DNA of 64,000 bases, taken from the NCBI RefSeq assembly GCF_947494755.1, contig NZ_CANLVZ010000017.1, positions 1 through 64,000 on the forward strand. Direction: 5' to 3'. The notes beneath the pieces were generated by a model. It saw nothing but the letters and a program-made list of their open reading frames with translations, was not told the DNA's origin and searched no databases. Origin of the DNA: an uncultured Tateyamaria sp. (lineage in GTDB: Bacteria > Pseudomonadota > Alphaproteobacteria > Rhodobacterales > Rhodobacteraceae). Positions 46,384 through 55,173 of this stretch are shown one piece after another (position 1 is the stretch's first letter; each line of letters starts with the position of its first letter). The translations under genes were made by a program, and so were the position numbers.

Positions 46384-47373
46384 TCACTCAAGTCCAACCT
46401 TGGCAAACTGCTGGCGCATATCCACCTCGGGGCGCGGACCGATATGGCTGATGACCTCGGCCGCACACAGGTTGCCCATGCGCCCGCATGTTTCCAGATC
46501 ACGGCCCGTGGACAGCCCATAGATGAAGCCCGCAGCAAACTGGTCGCCCGCCCCTGTCGCATCAACCGGAGTGACCTTTTCAACCGCAATATCGTGGCGC
46601 TGACCGTTCCCGATGATCGTGACCCCATCGCCCGACCGGGTGCAGACCATCAGATCGATCATGTCCGCCGTCTTGGCCATGGCAGCCTCAAGGTCGTCGG
46701 TTTCAAACAGGGATTTGATTTCATGTTCGTTGCCGATCACGTAGTCCAATTCGTTCTCGATCATATCGAGGAAGTCGGCGCGGTGGCGATCCACGCAGAA
46801 CGGGTCGGAGATTGCGATGCCCGCCTTTCCGCCCGCAGCGCGGGTCAGGCGAGACGCTTGGCGGAACGCCTCTTTGCCGTGGTCCTTGTCAAACAGATAG
46901 CCCTCGAGGAACATCATCTCGGCACCCGAGGCGACCTCATCGGGCACATCCTCCGGCCCAAGTTCGGTCGAGATACCGAGATAGGTGTTCAGCGAGCGTT
47001 CCCCGTCTGGCGTTACAAAGATCATGCAGCGCGAGGTCGGCAGCTCGCCCCCCGGCACCGGCGCATTCACGAAATCGGTGCCGCTGTCCTGCATCGACTT
47101 GGCGTAGAACTTGCCAAGCGAGTCGTCATGGACCCGGCCAATGAATGCGGTGGGCAACCCCAATGCGCCGACGCCCGCGATGGTATTGGCCACAGCCCCG
47201 CCAGGCGTCTGCAGCCGGTCTTTCATCGCGCCATAAAGGACCTCACCCCGGTCCCGTTCGATCAGTTGCATGATCCCTTTTTCAATTCCCATCAGGTCCA
47301 GAAAGGAGTCGTCGGCATGCGAAATCACGTCAACAACGGCGTTGCCGATGCCGACCAGCTTGTACTTGGTCAT
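46384..47373 (-). CDS. PfkB-family carbohydrate/nucleoside kinase (adenosine kinase-like)
   Basis: A 329-residue ribokinase-fold sugar or nucleoside kinase. Both signatures are present: the N-terminal TPGGAVANTIAGVGALGLPT and the C-terminal anion hole and catalytic aspartate in VDATGAGDQFAAGFIYGL near residue 280. The opening KLVGIGNAVVDVI and the middle FLEGYLFDKDHGKEAFR resemble bacterial adenosine/nucleoside kinases. The start overlaps the nth stop as ATGA. Nucleoside phosphorylation is likely, but the exact substrate is inference. Confidence 0.9.
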   Translation of the reverse strand: MTKYKLVGIGNAVVDVISHADDSFLDLMGIEKGIMQLIERDRGEVLYGAMKDRLQTPGGAVANTIAGVGALGLPTAFIGRVHDDSLGKFYAKSMQDSGTDFVNAPVPGGELPTSRCMIFVTPDGERSLNTYLGISTELGPEDVPDEVASGAEMMFLEGYLFDKDHGKEAFRQASRLTRAAGGKAGIAISDPFCVDRHRADFLDMIENELDYVIGNEHEIKSLFETDDLEAAMAKTADMIDLMVCTRSGDGVTIIGNGQRHDIAVEKVTPVDATGAGDQFAAGFIYGLSTGRDLETCGRMGNLCAAEVISHIGPRPEVDMRQQFAKVGLE

Positions 47374-48014
47374 TCAGTTTTATCCTCAAATGGGCAGAGA
47401 TCGCGGATGATGCAGGTGGGACACTGCGGCTTGCGCGCCTTGCAGTGATAGCGCCCATGCAGGATCATCCAGTGATGGGCGTGAAGTTGAAAATCAGCCG
47501 GAATGTGGTCTTCGATGGCGCGCTCGACCGCCTCGACCGTCTTGCCCGGTGCGATGCCGGTGCGATTGCCAAGACGGAAGATATGGGTGTCGACGGCTTG
47601 AGCCGGATACTGCCACCACATGTTCAGCACCACGTTGGCTGTCTTGCGCCCGACTCCCGGCAATGATTGCAGGGCCGCGCGCGAATTGGGAACAACGCCG
47701 TCGTAGTCATCCACAAGGATTTGCGACAGCTTCATCACGTTCTTGGCCTTTTGGCGGAAAAGCCCGATGGTCTTGATATGCTCGGTCAGCCCGTCGATCC
47801 CGAGGTCGAGCATCTTTTGCGGCGTGTCCGCAATCGCAAACAGGGCCCGCGTCGCCTTGTTCACACCCGCATCCGTAGCTTGCGCTGACAGCGCAACAGC
47901 GACGACGAGCGTATAGACATTCACATGCTCCAGCTCCCCCTTGGGTTCGGGGTCTGCGTCCTGAAAACGCTCAAAGATCGCGCGGATCGTGTGGTAACCG
48001 AGTTGCTTGGCCAT
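47370..48014 (-). CDS. nth: Endonuclease III (DNA glycosylase/AP lyase)
   Basis: This 214-residue base-excision enzyme removes oxidised pyrimidines from DNA. The helix-hairpin-helix with catalytic lysine is LPGVGRKTANVVLNM near residue 115, the catalytic aspartate is in AVDTHIFRLGNR, and the 4Fe-4S cluster is bound by CKARKPQCPTCIIRDLC at the C-terminus (C-x6-C-x2-C-x5-C). The ATG at 48014 (MAKQLGYHTI) is chosen because the conserved domain begins there; the frame stays open to 48122. It overlaps the PfkB kinase by 4 bp. Confidence 0.96.
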   Translation of the reverse strand: MAKQLGYHTIRAIFERFQDADPEPKGELEHVNVYTLVVAVALSAQATDAGVNKATRALFAIADTPQKMLDLGIDGLTEHIKTIGLFRQKAKNVMKLSQILVDDYDGVVPNSRAALQSLPGVGRKTANVVLNMWWQYPAQAVDTHIFRLGNRTGIAPGKTVEAVERAIEDHIPADFQLHAHHWMILHGRYHCKARKPQCPTCIIRDLCPFEDKTE

Positions 48015-48185
48015 GGATGAGAGGTATGGGGGAAGTTGATGTGGTGAGCAAGGTGTGGGGTGTGATGCGGATGCGCCGGAGGGCTGGGCGGAGCCCATTT
48101 GGCCAACTTCCGTCTCGACCACCTCAAATACACATCCGTCCTGAGATTTGGACGTCAGTCAATCGTCATCAGCCCAGTTCTCTGT

Positions 48186-50765
48186 TCATCTGCCGGTTGC
48201 CAGCGCCTCGAATACCTCTCTCGTCAGACTTTCCGACGTGAACGGTTTCTTCACGATCGGCGCTTGTGGATATTCGGTCAGGATGCTTTCGACGTCACCA
48301 TAACCCGTGGCCAGCACAAACGGGATTTTGAGAGCATCCAGCTTTTGTGCGACAGGCAGAGATGTCTGACGCCCCAAATTGATATCCAACACAGCCAAGG
48401 CGATGTCTTCGTTTGCGATGATTTCGAGCGCACCGTCGACCGAACTGGCAAGCTTGACAGTGTTCGCGCCGTGTTCGGTGATGATGTCTGAGGCGTCGAG
48501 TGCGATCACCATGTTGTCCTCAAGAACCAGAACGGTGCCCGACAGCTTTGTGGGGGTTCCGGCATCGATCGGCTGCTCCGCGCCCTCGATTTCGACCGGC
48601 TCACGCAGATCCTTTGACACGAAATTCGACGGGATCATGATGTCCGCTTCGAACCCTGCCAGCTTGAACCGGGTTTCGACCTTGCCGTTCAGCTCGAACG
48701 GTACGGTGCGCTCAATGATGGTCGAGCCGAAACCGCGGCGCGTGGGGGCCTGTACCGGCGGGCCGCCTTGCTCGCGCCATTTGATGATGAGCGCGCCGTC
48801 GTCGGGGATAATCAGATCAATGCTCACATGGCCCGAACGGTCGGCAAGGGCCCCGTATTTGGCTGAGTTCGTGACAAGCTCATGCACCACAAGGGCCATG
48901 GTCGAAAAGGCTTCGGGGGCCAGCATCGGTGCATCACCGGTGATCACCAACCGGTCCTTCTGACCGTTCAGAAACGCGTTTACCTCGACCTCAATCAGCT
49001 CTCGCAATGCGGATGGGGACCATTCCTGCCGCGTGAGTTGATCATGCGCGCGGGCCAGCGACTGAATCCGGCCATCAAGAACCTTCGTATAGGCTTCGAT
49101 AGTGGTCGCTCCGGCTTTGCTTTGCGACACGAGGCCCTGGATGAGGTTCAGGATGTTGCGGACCCGGTGATTGAGTTCGGCGATCAGCAATTCTTGCTTT
49201 TCCGCCGCAGCCTGGCGATCGGCATTCGCCTCGTCTGTCAGCTTCAGCACAATCTCGATCAGGGAAATCCGCAGCGCCTCGGCTGCGCGCAGTTCGCTGT
49301 CGGACCACGCTTCCGAAGTGTTGCGCACCATTTCCGTCCATGCCTCGAAACTTTTGCGCGGTGTGAGGCGCACGCCATTCTGTCCGACCTCAACCGGTTT
49401 GTTGGGGTTGCCCGCCCATCGCACCGAACGGGCGATTTCGTGACGGAAGAAGACGATATAGTCCCGGGGGGTTCGCGAAATGGGCACCGCAATCAGGCCG
49501 GCAACGCGATCCGCTATGACGTCCGCGCCGGGGTAGATTTCGACAAGGCTGTTTGTGGCAAAGACCTTTCCGGTCGGAGCTGTGTTCAAAAACCGCGCGA
49601 GGGTTTTGAACTCCTCGGCTGTGGGGGCAGAGCCGCGCGCAGTGTAGCGCCCTTCGGAAAAAACGGCGACACCATCGCTTGCAACGATCTGGGACAATTC
49701 GTCGGCGACGATCTCGAAACTCTCGACCAGGTCACCCCCCGACGACAGGCGCGCCATCAGCCGGTCGTGCAGGGCGCGTGCGTTGCGTTCCTCGTCGCGT
49801 ATCTCGGCCTCGACTTTTCGTTCGAGCTCGTAGGAGAACAGCTGCGCAAACAGCTCAATCGCGGTTCTGCGTTCGTAGTCCACGTAGCGGGCCGACCGGT
49901 GGTGGCAGGCAAAGAGCCCCCAAAGCTCGCCGTCTTTCAGGATCGACACCGACATTGAGGCCGCCACATGCATATTGCGCAGGTATTCGAGGTGGATCGG
50001 TGATACGGCGCGGGTGACCGACAGGGACAGGTCCAGCGGCTCACCATTCGGGTTCTTTTGAGGCACCAGAGGTGACACGTCCCCGTTCACGTCAGCAATC
50101 AGGCGCAGGGGGCTGCGTTTATACAGCGCGCGGGCCTGTTTGGGGATGTCACTTGCGGGATAGCGCAGGCCCAGAAACGGCTCCATTCCGCTGGCATGGC
50201 GTTCGGCGATCACCTCGCCCGACCCGTCGGGTGCAAATCGGTACACCATCACGCGGTCGAACCCCGACATGATCTGTAGTGCCATAGCCGCCTCTTGCGC
50301 GGCATCGAGAGCGTTGTCCTTCTTTTTCACACGGGCAATCAGGGGCTGCACCAGCGCCAGATCATCGCGGTCCTCCGGATCGCCTTTTGCTTCGAATTCG
50401 AAAATGTAGGATTGGCCGGAGGCATGGATGGACACATCAAACAGCTTTCCGTCACCCAGCACATCATACCCAAAGAGACGGCTGATTGCGGCACCGCCGC
50501 TGCTGCTGATCTGCAACTTCGTGCGCAAGTCGTGAACGGTTTGATGGGGCAGCAGATCCATCAGCCGCCGTCCAATTGCCCTGTCTGGTTCAATATCCAG
50601 AAGCGTCGCACAGTTCGCCGACAGATGGTTGATCATCAAATCCGCCGAGGTCGAGATGAGGCATCCATAAGCCTGAACGTTCCCAAGCAGGTGGATCGGC
50701 TCACGGTCGCAATTGGTGAGGTCGACCGAAGGTGAGGTTTCGGTACTGATGTCGTTTTGTTTCAT
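48186..50765 (-). CDS. bphP: Bacteriophytochrome histidine kinase with C-terminal receiver
   Basis: An 859-residue red/far-red photoreceptor. The biliverdin-attaching cysteine is Cys19 in TNCDREPIHLLGNVQAYG. PAS (~20-120), GAF (~140-310, with the chromophore motif RYPASDIPKQARALY) and PHY (~325-505) domains follow. The kinase has an H-box ELNHRVRNILNLIQGLV, of the HWE/HisKA_2 type, and an ATP-binding region with VVHELVTNSAKYGAL. The last ~120 residues are a receiver domain with phospho-acceptor in LAVLDINLGR. The PHY tongue includes WAGNPNKPVE. It is translated right after its heme oxygenase (ATGA). Output may pass to another HWE-linked response regulator; none is nearby. Confidence 0.95.
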   Translation of the reverse strand: MKQNDISTETSPSVDLTNCDREPIHLLGNVQAYGCLISTSADLMINHLSANCATLLDIEPDRAIGRRLMDLLPHQTVHDLRTKLQISSSGGAAISRLFGYDVLGDGKLFDVSIHASGQSYIFEFEAKGDPEDRDDLALVQPLIARVKKKDNALDAAQEAAMALQIMSGFDRVMVYRFAPDGSGEVIAERHASGMEPFLGLRYPASDIPKQARALYKRSPLRLIADVNGDVSPLVPQKNPNGEPLDLSLSVTRAVSPIHLEYLRNMHVAASMSVSILKDGELWGLFACHHRSARYVDYERRTAIELFAQLFSYELERKVEAEIRDEERNARALHDRLMARLSSGGDLVESFEIVADELSQIVASDGVAVFSEGRYTARGSAPTAEEFKTLARFLNTAPTGKVFATNSLVEIYPGADVIADRVAGLIAVPISRTPRDYIVFFRHEIARSVRWAGNPNKPVEVGQNGVRLTPRKSFEAWTEMVRNTSEAWSDSELRAAEALRISLIEIVLKLTDEANADRQAAAEKQELLIAELNHRVRNILNLIQGLVSQSKAGATTIEAYTKVLDGRIQSLARAHDQLTRQEWSPSALRELIEVEVNAFLNGQKDRLVITGDAPMLAPEAFSTMALVVHELVTNSAKYGALADRSGHVSIDLIIPDDGALIIKWREQGGPPVQAPTRRGFGSTIIERTVPFELNGKVETRFKLAGFEADIMIPSNFVSKDLREPVEIEGAEQPIDAGTPTKLSGTVLVLEDNMVIALDASDIITEHGANTVKLASSVDGALEIIANEDIALAVLDINLGRQTSLPVAQKLDALKIPFVLATGYGDVESILTEYPQAPIVKKPFTSESLTREVFEALATGR

Positions 50766-51331
50766 GACGCAAGTTCCACGTCCGGGAGATGATCGGTGAC
50801 CGGCTCATGTGCGGCGGTGTAGAACAAAGCAAACAGCATTTTGGTGTCCTCGACAATTGTTTGCGCACGCTCACTTTCTGTCGGGATGCTGGACAGCTGA
50901 TCGCAGACATCGCGCCAGCGACCGGGCACGGATGCAAGCGAGAAATACGCAGTTGCCTGCTGCACTGTGGGATCGCTTGCGGTCAACCATCGGCTCCTGA
51001 GTATCTTGCTCCCCAGACGGGAGCCCTCAATCACATACTCCATCGCGAGTTGATCCGGGTTTTGCAGATCGGATACCACATGGATGCTTTCCGATGCGCC
51101 CAGCACCGCCAGGTCGTCGTCGATCCGGTGCAGCATCTCATTGAGGCTGCTCCACGCTGGGCTTTCGCACGGCGCGAGGTCGCGCATCACCATGAAGCAG
51201 CTTTGGTGGATGGACAGGAAGCGTACAAAGCCGTCGCAAGTCGCGATGTCAACGGACGACAAAAGCGCGTCAACGCGTTCATGGTCGGCGTGGGTCTCGT
51301 TCTTCAATAGTCGCCGAAAATCTGTACACAT
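50762..51331 (-). CDS. bphO: Heme oxygenase supplying biliverdin
   Basis: A 189-residue bacterial heme oxygenase that would open heme to biliverdin, the chromophore of the adjacent phytochrome. The proximal heme histidine is in LLKNETHADHERVDALLS near residue 16, and a distal-helix-like ASVPGRWRDVC lies further on. The ATG at 51331 has a GAGGGG site about 9 bases ahead; the frame stays open to 51394. Its stop overlaps the phytochrome start as ATGA, a strong sign of matched production of chromophore and receptor. Confidence 0.9.
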   Translation of the reverse strand: MCTDFRRLLKNETHADHERVDALLSSVDIATCDGFVRFLSIHQSCFMVMRDLAPCESPAWSSLNEMLHRIDDDLAVLGASESIHVVSDLQNPDQLAMEYVIEGSRLGSKILRSRWLTASDPTVQQATAYFSLASVPGRWRDVCDQLSSIPTESERAQTIVEDTKMLFALFYTAAHEPVTDHLPDVELAS

Positions 51332-51671
51332 GGATGGCTGCCCCTCACCCTGCCGTTTATTTTGTTGATGCAGAGACCCGTGTTCTGCCTGCAATTTAGC
51401 GGCCTTGGGTGAATGATGCTCACGAGCTTGTCAATAAACTATGACATAGCAAAACGGACCGTGGAAGTTTCGATGTTGCATCAAGGGTTGGGTGGATTTG
51501 GACCTGCTGCACTAGAAATTGTTTGTTGATTGAGCACATCCGATCCTGAAACGGTGATTTCAAAAGTCGGTGCCAATCCTAGAAGCACACATAAGCCAGT
51601 GGCGGTTCTGCCCCCGAACTATCCGCAGGAAACGGGTCGCGTCTGGCCGTCGCACGCCCTACCTTCTCAGT
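51332..51671. other. Intergenic region between divergent bphO and Ada-like genes
   Basis: These 340 bp separate two divergent genes and should hold both promoters. The only structure I see is TGTCA-N8-TGACA (51429-51446), described separately. I find no RNA gene, no convincing small ORF with a ribosome-binding site and no terminator. Confidence 0.6.
51429..51446. promoter_or_regulatory. Palindrome TGTCA-N8-TGACA upstream of bphO
   Basis: A perfect 5-bp inverted repeat with 8-base spacing lies about 100 bp ahead of bphO. It fits the TGT-N12-ACA pattern bound by PpsR/CrtJ, the redox/light regulator of photosynthesis genes. With arms this short, chance occurrence is possible. Confidence 0.3.
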
Positions 51672-52520
51672 ATGCAACATACACCTGATACCGCCTATCA
51701 CTACAACGTCATGCGCCGTGCCATTGATCTGATTGATTCTGCTGGCGATCCGCTCAGCCTTGAGACGCTGGCCGCCGAAATGGGGATGAGCCCGGCGCAT
51801 TTTCAACGGGTCTTTTCACGTTGGGTCGGCGTATCTCCCAAGCGGTATCAACAGTATCTCACGCTTGGCCACGCCAAGGCGCTGCTGGCAGATCGCTTCA
51901 CCACCCTTGAGGCCGCGCATGAGGCCGGGTTGAGCGGGTCGGGCCGCTTGCACGACCTGTTCTTGCGGTGGGAGGCGATGAGCCCGGGGGAGTTTGCCAA
52001 GGGCGGTGCTGGCCTCACGATCTATTGGGGATGGTTTGACAGTCCCTTCGGCCTGGCTCTTGTCATGGGCACAGACAAGGGAATCTGTGGCTTGGGTTTT
52101 GCCGCCGAAATGGGTGAGGACTGGGCGATGCAGGATCTTGTCACACGTTGGCCCAAGGCAGAATTCGCCGAAGATCCGATGCGATTGCGCCCCTGGGTGC
52201 TGGCAGCGTTCGGGGCGGAAGAGGCAGAGTTGAGCCACGCACCCTTGTACCTGATCGGCGCACCGTTTCAGATCAAGGTATGGGAGGCATTGCTGCGCAT
52301 TCCATCGGGTCACGTCACCACCTATTCCGAAATCGCGGGCAGTATCGGCAATCCGCGGGCCGTGCGCGCGGTCGGCACAGCCGTTGGGCGCAATCCGGTC
52401 AGTTGGCTGATCCCGTGTCATCGCGCGCTACGCAAATCGGGTGGATTGGGTGGCTACCATTGGGGATTGCCGGTCAAGCGCGCTCTACTTGCCTATGAAT
52501 CTGCGCGGATAGAAGCCTGA
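51672..52520 (+). CDS. Ada-like HTH / methylated-DNA-protein-cysteine methyltransferase fusion
   Basis: A 282-residue protein that joins an AraC-type DNA-binding domain (residues ~10-110, LETLAAEMGMSPAHFQRVFS and WVGVSPKRYQQYL) to an O6-alkylguanine-DNA alkyltransferase (residues ~115-280). The acceptor cysteine is in SWLIPCHRALRKSGGLGGYH, with the DNA-binding arginine segment IGNPRAVRAVG ahead. The N-terminal Ada zinc domain that repairs methylphosphotriesters (FxxCxRC region) is absent, so it may repair O6-methylguanine directly without the Ada inducer switch. The ATG at 51672 matches the start of the HTH domain. Confidence 0.92.
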   Translation: MQHTPDTAYHYNVMRRAIDLIDSAGDPLSLETLAAEMGMSPAHFQRVFSRWVGVSPKRYQQYLTLGHAKALLADRFTTLEAAHEAGLSGSGRLHDLFLRWEAMSPGEFAKGGAGLTIYWGWFDSPFGLALVMGTDKGICGLGFAAEMGEDWAMQDLVTRWPKAEFAEDPMRLRPWVLAAFGAEEAELSHAPLYLIGAPFQIKVWEALLRIPSGHVTTYSEIAGSIGNPRAVRAVGTAVGRNPVSWLIPCHRALRKSGGLGGYHWGLPVKRALLAYESARIEA

Positions 52521-52577
52521 TTTCGGCAAATTTCCGGTTTGAGATGCCGCTTATGTGAATTTTCCCCCTATTCTGTC

Positions 52578-52603
52578 GGAACTTTGCAAGACTATCTTGT
52601 GTT
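52578..52603 (+). promoter_or_regulatory. EcfG-like promoter candidate
   Basis: GGAAC (52578-52582) is followed after 17 bases by TGTT (52600-52603), one base off the GGAAC-N16/17-CGTT pattern of alphaproteobacterial general stress sigma factors. It lies 57 bp ahead of the OmpA-type lipoprotein gene. A match this short could be chance. Confidence 0.25.
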
Positions 52604-52659
52604 ATTCCAAGGTGCCCTGCCCGAACGGGGCCCGTTCTTGAAGGCAGTAGGATATATCG

Positions 52660-53301
52660 ATGACCAAACTTACACTCTCCATCGCCATGGGTGCCGTGAT
52701 TGCACTGGGCGCGTGCACTGAACCGGACGGTAGCGGTGTGAATCCCAACCAGAAACGCAACACAGGGGCCGCTATCGGGGCCGCCTCCGGTGCCGTGATC
52801 GGTGCCATTGCCGGAGACACCGGCACAGCGGTTGCAGGTGCTGTGATCGGCGGCGCGGTCGGTGCCGGGATCGGGTACAACCTTGATCAGCAAGAAGCAG
52901 AGTTGCGCCGCGACCTGAACAACAATGTCACCATTACAAATACAGGTGATCGGCTGATCGTGTCGTTCCCGCAGGCCATTCTGTTTGACGTTAACAGCTT
53001 TACCGTGCGCCCAAGCCTTGGTGCGGACATGGCGGCGCTGGCAGACAGCTTGCAGCAATACCCCGACTCGACAATCCAGATCGTGGGTCACACAGATTCG
53101 GACGGCGAGGCCGCCTTTAACCAGCAACTCAGCGAACGCCGCGCCAATGCTGTGGCGGACGTCTTGTTGAACCAAGGTGTTCCCTTTAATCGCGTGCGTA
53201 CCTTTGGGCGTGGCGAAAGTCAGCCGGTCGCGACAAACGCGACTGCTGCAGGCAAGGCCCAAAACCGTCGGGTCGAGATTGTGATCCTGCCCAACGCGTA
53301 A
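52660..53301 (+). CDS. OmpA-family lipoprotein with glycine zipper
   Basis: A 213-residue outer-membrane lipoprotein like E. coli YiaD. The signal peptide MTKLTLSIAMGAVIALGACT has a lipobox with acylated Cys19. Residues ~35-75 form a glycine-zipper membrane segment (GAAIGAASGAVIGAIAGDTG and GAVIGGAVGAGIGYNLDQQE). The C-terminal OmpA domain (~95-213) has the peptidoglycan-binding QIVGHTDSDGEAAFN and QNRRVEIVI. A terminator follows, so it is a single-gene unit. It probably ties the outer membrane to the cell wall. Confidence 0.92.
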   Translation: MTKLTLSIAMGAVIALGACTEPDGSGVNPNQKRNTGAAIGAASGAVIGAIAGDTGTAVAGAVIGGAVGAGIGYNLDQQEAELRRDLNNNVTITNTGDRLIVSFPQAILFDVNSFTVRPSLGADMAALADSLQQYPDSTIQIVGHTDSDGEAAFNQQLSERRANAVADVLLNQGVPFNRVRTFGRGESQPVATNATAAGKAQNRRVEIVILPNA

Positions 53302-53330
53302 GCGCCCAAAAATTTCGGTAACTTACCGCT

Positions 53331-53364
53331 GAGGCCCGTGATGTGATCGCGGGCCTCTTGTTTT
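53331..53364 (+). terminator. Intrinsic terminator after OmpA lipoprotein gene
   Basis: GAGGCCCG (53331-53338) and CGGGCCTC (53350-53357) form a perfect 8-bp stem with an 11-base loop, followed by TTGTTTTG. It lies 29 bases after the stop codon. Confidence 0.88.
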
Positions 53365-53414
53365 GCGCGGCCTCAGCGCGGATTGTGCATGTTGAAACAA
53401 GTAGGACGTAAAAT

Positions 53415-53957
53415 ATGAGTACGCCGACCCTTCTAGGCATTTCAGGCTCTTTGCGGGCCGGTGCAAACAATCGAAAACTCTTGCGTGAGGCGGCGCGTCT
53501 GTTCGGCGACTGCACATATGTCGAGGCTGATATTCTGATGCCGCTTTATGATGGCGACGACGAAGAGGCTGATGGTCTACCCGAAGCGGCAGAAACCCTC
53601 GCGGGCCAGATTGTCGAAGCGGATGCGGTGCTGATTTCGACGCCTGAGTACAACAAGGGGCCCTCCGGTGCGCTTAAAAATGCACTAGATTGGGTCAGCC
53701 GCATTCAAGGCAATCCGTGGGCCGACAAACCACTGGCGGTGATGTCGGCTGCTGCCGGTCGCGCGGGCGGAGAGCGCGCGCAGATGATCCTGCGCGGTTA
53801 CATGGTCCCGTTCCATCCCCGTATTTTACAGGGCCCCGAGGTGCATCTGGCCGAGTGTCACAACCAGTTTGACGAGGATGGCACGCTGAAAGGTGACATC
53901 TATATCAAGACGCTGCGCGATCTGATGCAAAAGCTGCGCGCGGAGCTGCGCCGCTAG
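53415..53957 (+). CDS. NADPH-dependent FMN reductase
   Basis: A 180-residue flavodoxin-like reductase. The FMN phosphate loop is LGISGSLRAGANNRKLL near residue 8, and the active-site loop is ISTPEYNKGPSGALKNALDW near residue 75, both classic for the family (azoreductase/chromate reductase-like). It likely reduces quinones or other electron acceptors with NAD(P)H in the cytoplasm. The ATG at 53415 is clean. Its stop overlaps that of the converging VOC-family gene by 4 bp. Confidence 0.92.
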   Translation: MSTPTLLGISGSLRAGANNRKLLREAARLFGDCTYVEADILMPLYDGDDEEADGLPEAAETLAGQIVEADAVLISTPEYNKGPSGALKNALDWVSRIQGNPWADKPLAVMSAAAGRAGGERAQMILRGYMVPFHPRILQGPEVHLAECHNQFDEDGTLKGDIYIKTLRDLMQKLRAELRR

Positions 53958-54355
53958 GTTCGAGTGCTCACCTCGATGAGATTGCCGTCAGGGTCGCGCA
54001 CATAGAGCGAATGGATCGGGCCGGTGGCACCGGTGCGCGCGACGGGTCCTTCGACGATGTGGGTCTGCGTACTCTCGAAATGTGCTGCCCATACGGCTAA
54101 GGAAGTTTCGGTCAGGAAACACAAGTCGGCGCTTCCCGGCGTTGGTGTGTCGGCCTTGGGGACAAATTCGGCCCCAGCTTGATGCAGGTTTATCTTGTGC
54201 GGACCAAAGCGCAGCGCGTGCCGCGTGCTGCCATCTGCAACCTGGAAGGGCAGGTGCGTCATGCCCAACACATCCGCGTAGAACGCAATCGTCGTGTCGA
54301 TGTCGCGCACCGTCAGCACCAGATGGTCGAGCGTGTGCAGTTTGGGTTGTTCCAA
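53954..54355 (-). CDS. VOC-family (glyoxalase/bleomycin-resistance-like) protein
   Basis: A 133-residue metalloenzyme-fold protein. It has the paired beta-alpha-beta units of the VOC superfamily: LDHLVLTVRDIDTTIAFYAD at the N-terminus with a likely metal histidine, and IHSLYVRDPDGNLIEVST at the C-terminus with histidine and glutamate. The best start is a TTG at 54355 with AGGA 9 bases ahead, and no in-frame ATG lies near. It diverges from the MaoC-type gene with 29 bp between. It could be a lactoylglutathione-lyase relative or a dioxygenase; the substrate is unknown. Confidence 0.8.
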   Translation of the reverse strand: MEQPKLHTLDHLVLTVRDIDTTIAFYADVLGMTHLPFQVADGSTRHALRFGPHKINLHQAGAEFVPKADTPTPGSADLCFLTETSLAVWAAHFESTQTHIVEGPVARTGATGPIHSLYVRDPDGNLIEVSTRT

Positions 54356-54384
54356 TTTCCGGCATCCTCGCGCATGGTTTCGCG

Positions 54385-55173
54385 ATGCAGGATGCCCAAC
54401 CTACCGTGTATCGTCAAAGTGATGTTCTGGACCCGGCCCGCGCGCAGGCGATGCAGGTCGCCCTTGGCCGTGCGCCTGAGTTGCAGGCGGGTGATCCGCT
54501 GCCTCCGTTTTTCCACCAGCTCTATTTCTGGGCTCCGCAGCCGCCCGCCACACTGGGCCGTGACGGACACCCCAAGGTCGGCGGATTGATCCCGGATATG
54601 GGCCTGCCGCGCCGCATGTGGGCGGGCGGTCGGCTGCGTTTCGATGCGCCGCTGCTCGCCGGTGTGCCAGCGGAACGGAGGTCGGTCTGTGAGGCGGCTG
54701 TGCGCAAGAAGGGCCGGACCGGTCCGCTGGCCTTCGTGACCCTGCGCCACGAGATCTGGCAGGACGGCGCGCTGTGCCTGCGCGAGTGGCAGGACTTGGT
54801 TTATCGCACCGATGCTGGCCCTGCGCCGATCCCCCCGATCGCTGACACCGATGAGGATGAGGCGCGCGATGTGTCCTTTGATACGACAATGCTGTTTCGC
54901 TACTCCGCGCTTACCTTCAATGGGCACCGCATTCACTATGACCAGCCCTATGCCCGCGAGATCGAAGGCTATTCCGGTTTAGTCGTGCACGGGCCATTGC
55001 TGGCGCAACATCTGATGCTAATGGCCGAGGGGGCGTTTGGGCCTTTGATGCAGTTCTCGTTCCGCGCGACGGCCCCCTTGATGGATTTCGAGACGGCGAC
55101 GCTCTGTCGGCGGGATCGCACGCTGTGGGTGCGTGGCCCGGACGGGCGGCAATGTATGGTGGCCGAGGCCTAA
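54385..55173 (+). CDS. MaoC/HTD2-like acyl-CoA dehydratase (FAS1-like dehydratase type)
   Basis: A 262-residue double hot-dog protein like mesaconyl-C4-CoA hydratase and fungal HTD2. The N-terminal half contains PPFFHQLYFWAPQP and MWAGGRLRFDAPLL. The C-terminal half has the hydratase motif in FRYSALTFNGHRIHYDQPYA followed by GLVVHGPLLAQHL. It would hydrate or dehydrate an enoyl-CoA type substrate in the cytoplasm. The ATG at 54385 follows directly after the divergent VOC gene. The longer frame from 54082 is antisense to that gene. The precise acyl group is unknown. Confidence 0.83.
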   Translation: MQDAQPTVYRQSDVLDPARAQAMQVALGRAPELQAGDPLPPFFHQLYFWAPQPPATLGRDGHPKVGGLIPDMGLPRRMWAGGRLRFDAPLLAGVPAERRSVCEAAVRKKGRTGPLAFVTLRHEIWQDGALCLREWQDLVYRTDAGPAPIPPIADTDEDEARDVSFDTTMLFRYSALTFNGHRIHYDQPYAREIEGYSGLVVHGPLLAQHLMLMAEGAFGPLMQFSFRATAPLMDFETATLCRRDRTLWVRGPDGRQCMVAEA

